DNA of 64,000 bases from Megalobrama amblycephala (Eukaryota > Chordata > Actinopteri > Cypriniformes > Xenocyprididae), in contig NC_063054.1 of the NCBI RefSeq assembly GCF_018812025.1, positions 31,948,412 to 32,012,411 of the forward strand, in the 5' to 3' direction. Position numbers and translations under genes: made by a program. The notes beneath the pieces were generated by a model. The model was not told where the DNA came from and did no database searches. It saw only the letters and a list, made by a program, of their open reading frames with translations. Shown in pieces: positions 58,977 through 64,000 of this stretch. The first letter of the stretch is position 1; every line of letters begins with the position of its first letter.

Positions 58977-59883
58977 TTTCACAATATGTATTTTAGTATC
59001 TTAAATATGTATTTTTGAAGTAATCTTCACTTGTTTGTTATCAACCATCTGTTTTTTTTTATGCTTTGTAACTTTAAATTGATTCCGTCCTCAAAATCAT
59101 TCCGCTTGTCTGGCATTTTCAGTAGCCCTTTCAGCACGATTTGCCACTAGGTGTCGACAAGCGACTGAGTGAAATCATTCACTTAACCGAATCGTTTAAA
59201 AGCACCGATTCATTCAGGAACGACACAAGCGGCTGTCTTTATGAGTCATTGAATCATTCACTCAAGTGATTCGTTGATTCCAAATACCGCTGTTGCTCTG
59301 ATACACGGTTGATTCTGCTTGGACTATTTACTTGGCGGAGCAAAAATAGACAAAGTAATTGGAAATAAATAATTTGACATAAGATTTATAAGACCTTACA
59401 CTCGCATCTTTATGGTAGCTATATGTTTTAAGTAACTTTCATGTTGGCTAATTAGGTAATTTATGCTGTAGAAGAACAAAATGTGGAAGTCTCTTCAAAT
59501 CATTTTAACCACAGACTTTACTCATAAATCCCAAACATCTTTTTCAAAATCGCATAAGGAATTCCAAAGGGAATGGCTTGAAAATGCCAAATCTCTTCCA
59601 GGTTTTAAGACTTCAAACTGAACAGCTCTACGTTAATGGAGTTTCTGGATGCTACAGAGAGAATGACCATTCAACCTGATAAATAGGACACTAGAACATT
59701 ATAACAGGAATAAACCAGTACCTGGTAAACATCATTGGCACACTTCCTACAGAGGTTGTGCTGGCAGGGTAAGATGACCACAGGCTTAGTGAATATCTCC
59801 AGACAGATGGGGCAAATGAGCTGCTTCTCTAAGTTCTCCATTGAGTCTCCCATCCCTGCTTTGAAGTCCAAAGTGAAGTTCAT
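40843..59883 (-). CDS. trim54: trim54 (MuRF3), complete, 8 coding exons
   Basis: The coding sequence joins, on the minus strand, 59883-59722, 56411-56239, 52250-52076, 47930-47835, 47429-47196, 44299-44277, 41172-41048 and 40928-40843. That is 1074 nt, giving 357 aa plus TAA; human TRIM54 has 358. Domains: C3HC4 RING with C24, C27, C40, H42, C45, C48, C76 and C79; the MuRF family segment [20 protein letters not shown]; a B-box-2 with C125, H128, C137, C140, C145, C148 and H154; a coiled coil (about 170-280); a COS box (about 281-329, [20 protein letters not shown]); and an acidic tail ([13 protein letters not shown]). Family knowledge: a muscle-specific E3 ubiquitin ligase that binds stabilised microtubules and the sarcomere. 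TRIM55 and TRIM63 are the alternatives; [12 protein letters not shown], the length and the ucn/mpv17 neighbourhood all favour TRIM54. No lesion is seen. Confidence 0.96.
41048..41172 (-). CDS. trim54: trim54 exon 7, COS box
   Basis: This exon has 125 nt: residues 288-329 plus one base ([20 protein letters not shown] to LRGIDFQT). It holds the COS box used for microtubule binding. The acceptor is CTTGACAG and the donor GTAAAG. Confidence 0.93.
41924..43159. mobile_element. Family F long foldback element, copy 1
   Basis: The arms 41924-42469 and 42612-43159 are inverted repeats of about 548 bp. The outer ends are GTGGCAAGAAAAAGTATGTG and TACTTTTTCTTGCCAC. Internal matches include CAGTTAAACTGAGCTCTGTT and GGTTCAAACATTCACTGATG, with their reverse complements. 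The loop is about 140 bp. The same peptide-like frame appears in both arms because they mirror each other, not because a protein is encoded. Confidence 0.9.
43318..43475. repeat. Family B-like right half
   Basis: Ends TTTTCATTTTTGGGTGAACT plus ATTCCTTTTAA, the family B terminal phrase. The left end is lost. Confidence 0.55.
43485..43800 (+). repeat. Family A repeat copy
   Basis: Contains TTAAGGATCATGTGACATCG, TGCTGAAAATTCAGCTTTGC, TTTCACAATACTACGATC and GCAGCCTTGGTGAGCAGAAG. Same orientation as the copy at 1-175. Confidence 0.78.
44138..44243. repeat. Short family B-like element
   Basis: AAAAGGACAGTTCACCGTAA... to TTTTTGGGTGAACTATCCC plus TTTAA: a minimal, about 105-bp version with both ends. 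Confidence 0.65.
44277..44299 (-). CDS. trim54: trim54 exon 6, 23-nt microexon
   Basis: AGTGCAAAGGAAGTGTTCAA plus GAA gives residues 281-287 (SAKEVFK) and two bases of Lys288. It is flanked by TTCACAG and GTAAGT. Human TRIM54 reads QAKELINK here, so the microexon is needed to keep phase between exons 5 and 7. Confidence 0.88.
44300..45360 (-). other. trim54: trim54 intron 5, part next to exon 6
   Basis: No exon or recognised transposon is seen here. The simple-repeat array begins near 45383. Confidence 0.4.
45383..47114. repeat. 1.7-kb GATA/GACA array with interspersed 25-bp block
   Basis: Made of GATA, GACA, (GA)n (about 45430-45483), GAAC and CAAA tetranucleotide runs. Nine copies of a block starting CATTTATATATAGATCGA recur at about 45761, 45961, 46309, 46415, 46586, 46753, 46815, 46912 and 47001, with spacings from 62 to 348 bp. 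The 500-codon minus frame across it ([12 protein letters not shown]) is an artefact of the 4-bp period. It sits in trim54 intron 5. Confidence 0.96.
47196..47429 (-). CDS. trim54: trim54 exon 5, coiled coil
   Basis: This exon has 234 nt and encodes residues 203-280: [20 protein letters not shown] to [18 protein letters not shown], with strong heptad character. The acceptor is TTTTGTAG, the donor GTATAA. The GACA/GATA array starts 82 nt beyond the donor in the intron. Confidence 0.94.
47484..47601. repeat. A-rich plus (AT)n microsatellite in trim54 intron 4
   Basis: AAT repeats, an A run of about 27, then about 32 TA dinucleotides. It fills over a quarter of the 405-nt intron 4. Confidence 0.93.
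47835..47930 (-). CDS. trim54: trim54 exon 4
   Basis: This exon has 96 nt and encodes residues 171-202: [20 protein letters not shown] to CRTVK, the start of the coiled coil. It is in phase 0 at both ends; the acceptor is TTGTCTCAG and the donor GTGAGA. Confidence 0.94.
48890..49650. repeat. Dispersed cyprinid repeat (TTCAGTTCAG / CAAGTCACCTTTATTTATA type)
   Basis: Starts GACAAGTCACCTTTATTTAT, then many CAGTTCA units, AGCAGCTCTACAGAAGACAA and AATAGTGTGAAAATCCAGCT, ending CCAAACTCC and GGGAGAAACCAGGCTCAGTC. I recognise these phrases as a common zebrafish-type repeat; its class is uncertain. Confidence 0.6.
50206..50759. mobile_element. Family E TTAA element
   Basis: TTAA (50206-50209) plus AGGTGCTAAAGAGGATC at the left, and ATCCTCTTTAGCACC plus TTTAA (TTAA 50756-50759) at the right: near-perfect inverted ends of about 17 bp. 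The interior is GC-richer and non-coding. It is inserted into an older repeat whose flanks (AATCGGATTGA before, GATCCGATTGAGC after) are similar to each other. Confidence 0.82.
52076..52250 (-). CDS. trim54: trim54 exon 3, B-box
   Basis: This exon has 175 nt and encodes residues 112-170, containing [20 protein letters not shown], then [15 protein letters not shown] and VIYKRQK. The acceptor is CTCTACAG and the donor GTAGAG. Confidence 0.95.
52315..52368 (+). repeat. SINE-tail fragment
   Basis: CCACTGTGCCCTTTAGCAAG and GCGCTGACCCCCGGTTGCTC resemble the tail of the tRNA-derived SINE at 25115-25345. Confidence 0.45.
52638..53617. mobile_element. Family D TTAA element, copy 2 (longer)
   Basis: TTAA 52638-52641 and 53614-53617, ends AGGTGCCCTAGA / GAGGGCACCT. 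It is 980 bp and nearly identical to 23260-24178, but with about 65 bp more near 53459-53523 (CGCCTGTTCTTCGGAGGTC...). It lies in trim54 intron 2. Confidence 0.9.
53620..54440 (-). other. trim54: trim54 intron 2, unassigned stretch
   Basis: AT-rich; no exon or recognised transposon. Confidence 0.4.
54443..54486. repeat. (AT)n microsatellite
   Basis: About 22 AT dinucleotides directly abutting the family F foldback copy 2. Confidence 0.93.
54494..55567. mobile_element. Family F long foldback element, copy 2
   Basis: Same ends (TTGCAAGAAAAAGTATGTG / ACTTTTTCTTGCAAC) and arm content as 41924-43159. It is shortened, mainly by deletions in the right arm (the CTCATGAACAACC and GGTTCAAATATGC segments are missing). 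It lies in trim54 intron 2. Confidence 0.87.
55568..56238 (-). other. trim54: trim54 intron 2, part next to exon 2
   Basis: A short TA/CATA simple repeat at 55568-55610, then unique-looking sequence up to the exon 2 donor. No other exon. Confidence 0.4.
56239..56411 (-). CDS. trim54: trim54 exon 2, end of RING and linker
   Basis: This exon has 173 nt and encodes residues 55-111 plus two bases: [20 protein letters not shown], then [20 protein letters not shown]. It carries the last two RING cysteines (C76, C79). The acceptor is TTTAG and the donor GTCAGT. Confidence 0.95.
56545..56640. repeat. Family B-related fragment
   Basis: TACTATGGAAGTCAATGGGG and TTCTTCCAAATATCTTCCTT are the inner phrases of the family B-like elements near 40640 and 60560. 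Neither end is present. Confidence 0.5.
56650..57119 (-). other. trim54: trim54 intron 1, unassigned stretch
   Basis: No exon or recognised transposon between the family B-related fragment and the family B element at 57120. Confidence 0.4.
57120..58757. mobile_element. Family B foldback element carrying a nested TA element
   Basis: The left end is TTAA plus AGGGTTAGTTCACCC; the right end is TTTTTGGGTGAACTAACC plus TTTTA (TTAA lost by mutation). The arms are mirrored: TCCATAAAGGTACTAAAAAC near 57293 against GTTTTTAGTACCTTTATGGA near 58565, and CAAAACACTGCTTCAGGAAG near 57440 against CTTCCTGAAGCAGTGTTTTG near 58434. It is interrupted at 57570-58398. It lies in trim54 intron 1. Confidence 0.82.
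57570..58398. mobile_element. TA-flanked element nested in the family B copy
   Basis: Flanked by TA (57568-57569 and 58399-58400), with ends GAGGGTATGCA and TGCATACCCTC as perfect 11-bp inverted repeats. GTGACGTCA (57582) is followed by partly matching GTGACGTCG near the right end. Non-coding. TA duplication fits Tc1/mariner or Harbinger-like relatives. Confidence 0.8.
58935..58979. repeat. (TTTC)n microsatellite
   Basis: About 11 TTTC units in trim54 intron 1. Confidence 0.92.
59145..59290. repeat. Internally repetitive GATTCATTCA-type repeat
   Basis: ATCATTCACTTAACCGAATC, CACCGATTCATTCAGGAACG and GAATCATTCACTCAAGTGAT are variants of one theme in both orientations. It is related to the tandem motif at 3410-3530. 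Confidence 0.55.
59722..59883 (-). CDS. trim54: trim54 exon 1 (coding part), RING
   Basis: This exon has 162 nt and encodes residues 1-54: [20 protein letters not shown], then [10 protein letters not shown] and [16 protein letters not shown]. The start at 59883 aligns with mammalian MNFTVGFK. The frame stays open seven codons upstream, but with no ATG. The donor is GTACTG. Confidence 0.95.
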
Positions 59884-60420
59884 CCCAGACTGCTTTTTGG
59901 ACACCTTTTAGTCAACAAAAGTAAGATCCTAAACTTTCTTTCCTTCTGTTATTCTGTTTGACTCTACTCTAGTGCCAGTCTTGATCCAGATGCCCACTCA
60001 ATCCCCAACCGCAGAGTGGCTGTGGATATATTTGGGCTGTGTTTGTACTGGCTTGGGTTACTGTCCAAACTGCACACCCCCTGATATCACCAAGAGTCCC
60101 CGTTTAGCACTCTATCATAGGGGCCAGGGGCCAAGTGAGAGAGGGGTAGGAGGACAGATTCCTCTGAGCTGTGTTATCTCTGGTAACTTGAGGAGAGAGT
60201 GGCTTGGGCTGGCAGGAGGAGACAGAGCAGCTGGCGTATGCGGCTCAAAGCCTAGCGAGACGACCGGGCCTATGAGCCTGAGCTGGCGCCGATGACATAA
60301 GACACTTAAAACTAAATCTAAGTGCATTAAACACACCCTGAATTCTGTCACTGGATAACATCTACTCTAATGAAATCTACTTCAGAAATATGCTTTGTTG
60401 AAAGTTTATTTCATACAAAT
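59884..60420 (-). promoter_or_regulatory. trim54: trim54 upstream/promoter region
   Basis: The 5'UTR and promoter of trim54 must lie here or further right. The block 59985-60300 is GC-richer than its surroundings and repeat-free. It contains a CAGCTG E-box (60228-60233), the site type bound by myogenic bHLH factors, and an AT-rich CCAAATATATCC-like box on the minus strand near 60025. The latter is one or two bases off a CArG consensus. No TATA box or transcription start can be fixed; the assignment is inferred from position. Confidence 0.4.
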
Positions 60421-60424
60421 TTAA

Positions 60425-60655
60425 ATGAAAATTTATACCCAAAAATAAAAATCACTCTCATGTCGTTCCAAACTGGTCCCAATTTATTCCGTGAAATGTG
60501 TAAGATATTTTGAGTGTTGTTTTTTTGTTAATATAATGGACGTCAATATTAACCAAAACTTGGTTACCAGCAATCTTCAAGATATCTTCTTTTGTGTTTA
60601 CAGGTTTGAAATGACATGAATGTGATTCATTTTTGGGTGAACTATCCTTTTAATA
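60425..60655. repeat. Short family B-like element
   Basis: AAATTTATACCCAAAAATAA and CTCATGTCGTTCCAAAC at the left, TTTTTGGGTGAACTATCC at the right. It is an internally deleted relative of family B. Confidence 0.6.
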
Positions 60656-61129
60656 TTGTCATTATGGCTTTTAGAAAAGCAAAATATATATATACACACA
60701 CGCATCTTAATGCTTAAAGAAGCAGACCTTCCCCAAACATCCAGGAAATTTGCCAAATAATTTTTCGGCAAAGGCATTGAAACTGAGCTGCCGCTGCTAT
60801 GTCGTCACACACCGGAATCAAACCTTTCCACATGACCCTCGCCATGGTTAAATCTGAGTCTGCACTTCCTGTTAAGTATGTTGAAAGGACTGTTAATGAG
60901 CGTGTGGAGTTGTACTCTAAGCTGATTACAAGCTTATGGGTACAACTATAGCACATGAAGCTGCAGTGTGAAGTTAACCAGATAGCAGACTTAAGCTACC
61001 ATTCATTTCCAACCAGACTAATAGTACTAATTAAAAAATGAAAACCTGAAAGCTATGTAATCATGATATGGATCTTATGAATGGCTAGTTTTAAAGGACA
61101 ACACTGCAATAAGAATAACTCAAATGCAA
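60656..61129. other. trim54-dnajc5g intergenic spacer
   Basis: No exon recognised. A short TA run lies at 60687-60694. Confidence 0.4.
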
Positions 61130-63085
61130 ATTTTTACAAATCCCCATTTATTTAATGAATTCAGATTCAATAATATAAACACAATTAAATATGCGATGCA
61201 TTACGAACCATGTTGAATAAAAACAGGAGGAAAGTAACGATGTAGTGTCGTGGTTCTTAGCTAAGTTTTGGCCATTGGTAAATTCAGACCAGCCTTGGCT
61301 TTTCCCCCCTCATCATCAAACAGGTTACTACACACAGCATCATAAAACTTAATATGTGCACTGGTGAAGAGGCCAAAACCTCTCAAATGCTTTAAAATCA
61401 TTTGCACCCCAAACAAAGTGCCAAAAAAAAAAAAATCCAGATTTGATTGCTGAAATGTGCCCTGTCCATTGAAATGAAGTGATCCAGTGAGCATGGAAAT
61501 GTACCATTAGAAAGAAATGAAGAATGAAAAATATTCTGAAAGAAAGTAACAGTTGGTTTGGAAGCAGATCATATCGCAGTGCTTTCTAATGAATGTCTGC
61601 CCTCATCTCTTTATCTTTTGGCAAGTTTATTCTATGAAATCAATATCCAGTTTTTAACAGGAAAAAAGAAAACTTCTTGGCTATAAGAAAATGCCCCCCT
61701 GAAATGACAACCAAAACAGACAGATGGCCATACACTACTTGAAATTATTACATACAATACTATTTGCACACAGAAACAAAATGGTGTACAATCCAAATAT
61801 ATACTATGGCATTCGGAACAACAATTTATAGGGAAAACATTTGGCAACTAATGTAGGGTTTCTAAAAGTAACCTGACTACGGTTGAGTCCATCACATTTA
61901 ACACAACGGGCATTTCCTTATTGCTAAATTCACGAGTCTCTTGCAGATCCAAAATTTCACAATGAAGTTTACACAGTGCATCGTTTCAATCAGAAAATGT
62001 CATACACAATCTCAATATTGATATTAAAAATAAATAAGATCATTAAAAATATTTGCGTTTTGTTGTCATATGCCCTAAGAGCATGAAGAAAGCATAGGTT
62101 TGCTCCATGATTTGGCATAGCGTTCGCCAAAAGTAGGGTTGATCCTATTTCAGCCCCTATGAACAAATTAAAAATTCACATTTACAGATATTCTTGCTTT
62201 TGCAGTTGATAAGTAGCCATAAGGGCTGAAGCCATCAGAGTTGCATTAGAAGCCTCCTATGAAGGTAGTAGGAAAAAAAAGTGCATAGGAAAAAAAAACA
62301 ACAACTTTCACCAGCATATTCAAGTGTTTTGATTTTAGGGAAATGTACGACCATTGCACACACCTTGGAATACCAAGCACGGCACGTTAGCTGACATTTG
62401 AGGCGTCTGCCTTGGCTTTGGTCAGAAAGGGTCATTAGGCAGCTATGTCTTGCCATTTGCGTAAGATTGACCGATTTGATCTTTAACGAAATGCAGTATA
62501 ATGAAAATGTAACAGATGACTGCAAACTTCAAAATGAAAAACTCCCATCTAAAGAAGCGAACTAAAAAAAAAAAAAAAAAGGTGCCATGTTATGGCTCCA
62601 CTTTTGGATGAAGAGAAGTGGGAGGGGTTTTGCACACGTTCCTATGCTGTATAGTAGAGGCATGCTGTTATTGCTTTGCATGCACTCACATGGTCATTCC
62701 ACTCACATCCATGCTTCTAACACAAAAAAAAAAAATAATAAAAAATAAATAAATAGCCAGAACCAGAAAGAAACACCCTAAAATTAAAACCCACTTCCCT
62801 CCTGGAGCACTGCAAAACGGCACCAGTCTCATAGCTTTTGGAAATGAACATGTGGTTACAGACAGACATACACACCAATGGAGACACAGATTAAGTGAGA
62901 TTGGCTTCCTTGTCTTTTGGCAAACAGTCACTCGTTTGCAGTGGGTCAGAGTCAGGGTATGACGCAGTGGCACAGTTCAGTCCTGGTGCCATGATGCCCT
63001 GCGATCAGCGTATTACATCAGGGGCCTTAGAGTCCATCAGCAGGACCCCCTCTGTGATGACCGGGACCAGGACCAGGCAGGTGGC
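61130..63085 (-). other. dnajc5g: dnajc5g 3'UTR (probable)
   Basis: On the minus strand, downstream of the TGA at 63088-63086, AATAAA occurs at 61631-61626 and 61152-61147; the latter gives a UTR of about 1.95 kb. It has A runs at 62563-62580 and 62721-62732, and no large transposon, in contrast to the introns. The length is inferred from signals only. Confidence 0.5.
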
Positions 63086-63186
63086 TCATTTCTGGGTGTT
63101 GTACACGGACTGGCTGGCTGCGAAATGCATGGACTCTGAGGTGTTGATGGTGGAACTGGGCTGAATCAAAATAGGGACATTTGAGC
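63086..63186 (-). CDS. dnajc5g: dnajc5-family cysteine-string protein, last exon (best fit dnajc5g)
   Basis: Partial gene: 101 nt completing one codon and then encoding SNVPILIQPSSTINTSESMH, FAASQSVYNTQK and TGA. It follows a good minus-strand acceptor (TTGTCCATTTCATAG). The pattern PI(L/V)IQP(S/A)S.T.T resembles the C-terminal end of DNAJC5 (cysteine-string protein), which ends PIVIQPASATETTQ and about 18 further residues. Family knowledge: DNAJC5 proteins are palmitoylated, vesicle-anchored Hsc70 co-chaperones. The J domain and cysteine string lie outside the window. The choice of the gamma paralog rests on position next to trim54, as in human 2p23.3. The assignment to this exact paralog is an inference. 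Confidence 0.7.
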
Positions 63187-64000
63187 CTATGAAATGGACA
63201 ATAAAGGACAGAATTAGGATCTGAATATCATGACTTCAATTACTTCAGCAAAACTACAAAGCAGCGGTCAACCGATATGGATTTTGGACAATGTCAAGAG
63301 CAGAGTAGTCAATATAAATACAGATATTATCTTACCATTATTTAATTAAATAAGAATTTAAGAATCTTTTCACTTTAATGGCTGAATGAAAAGGTTATTA
63401 GTTATTGAAATCCCTCATTTCCAAAAATGTCACTTTAATAAATTCATTGGCATTTAACAAATTTGAGTCTTTTTTTGCAAAAACATTGTTAAGTCCACCT
63501 CTTTGGACAACAAGACAGTAAAACATCAGTTTTACAGCAGCAAAAGGAACACTGCTGTGTTTACTTGCTACTTGTGGTATTTTCGAATGGGCCGACGCTG
63601 GGAGTTAGCAGATTTGAAGCGAAAGTATTTGATGAACAATGTGCGCGGAGAGCATTCGCTCAATATCGTCTAATTTTTGACAGATGGCGTTTAGCGGCTT
63701 TTGCATCTGAACTTGTAAAAATTTTTATTATATTAATAAAAAGATGAAATTTGCAGTATCCATCACTCATTGATTGGTGGTATCATGCTCTATTTATACT
63801 ACCAAGAGAGAAGAGAGAACAACCACTTCTGTTCATCTTCCAAGTCTACAGAATTATCACCAGGTGCCTATCTCAAAATAGTCCAAATTTCAGCTGACAT
63901 ATCGGTCCACCAGTACTATTAAGTTGTGCATGCATTCATGCAGATAGACTATTTGTTTCTGTTTTGCATGAAGCCATCAATTTTGAGGATTAGACAGCCA
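63187..64000 (-). other. dnajc5g: dnajc5g intron with hAT-like repeat
   Basis: 63261-63918 is a probable non-autonomous element: the left end GCGGTCAACCGATATGGATT is mirrored by CATATCGGTCCACCAGT on the right. The middle contains TTTTCGAATGGGCCGACGCT, a phrase common in cyprinid repeats. No exon is seen to the window edge. Confidence 0.5.

Noticed and set aside
59884..59904. Seven-codon N-terminal extension of trim54
   Set aside because: It begins with GTG, not ATG, and mammalian TRIM54 starts at the equivalent of MNFT.

Overview
This window is vertebrate nuclear DNA, almost certainly from a cyprinid-type teleost. Five genes with spliced exons can be read: uckl1, mpv17, uts1, trim54 and a dnajc5-family gene. 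The AT-rich introns are packed with repeat families I recognise as typical of zebrafish and carp relatives: TTAA-flanked foldback elements, several Tc1-like transposons, long hairpin elements, a tRNA-derived SINE and long AT, CA and GATA/GACA microsatellites. I see no operon, CRISPR array, rRNA or tRNA gene, or any prokaryotic-style system. All exon boundaries were built by hand from GT/AG sites, reading phase and remembered family sequences, not from transcripts.

Layout. 1-2400 (+): last two coding exons and 3'UTR of uckl1. 4187-30075 (+): the complete mpv17 gene, seven coding exons giving 177 aa. Its coding sequence is 534 nt spread over 26 kb, because introns 1 and 4 are 11.2 and 7.9 kb of transposon debris. 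31890-34135 (+): uts1 (urotensin I, the fish urocortin-1), with a CRE-TATA promoter, a 5'UTR exon and one coding exon of 145 aa. 40265-59883 (-): the complete trim54 gene (MuRF3), eight coding exons giving 357 aa. Its intron 5 holds a 1.7-kb GACA/GATA array. 61130-63186 (-): last coding exon and 3'UTR of a cysteine-string-protein gene, best fit dnajc5g.

The gene order mpv17> uts1> <trim54 <dnajc5g matches human 2p23.3 (MPV17, UCN, TRIM54, DNAJC5G) in order and relative orientation. The flanking uckl1 instead recalls human 20q13.33, where UCKL1 and DNAJC5 are convergent neighbours. The DNAJC5B-TRIM55-CRH cluster at human 8q13 is a third related block. The window therefore looks like one copy of an old duplicated block that links the CRH-family peptides with MuRF E3 ligases and cysteine-string proteins.

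The genes do not form one pathway. UCKL1 acts in pyrimidine salvage, MPV17 in the inner mitochondrial membrane, urotensin I is a secreted CRH-family peptide, TRIM54 is a striated-muscle microtubule and sarcomere E3 ligase, and DNAJC5G is a membrane-anchored Hsp70 co-chaperone. The most unusual sequence is in the introns and UTRs: a three-level nested transposon whose empty site can be read from another copy in the same window, foldback elements with about 550-bp arms, the GATA/GACA array next to a splice site, and a transposon end that supplies the first poly(A) signals after uts1.
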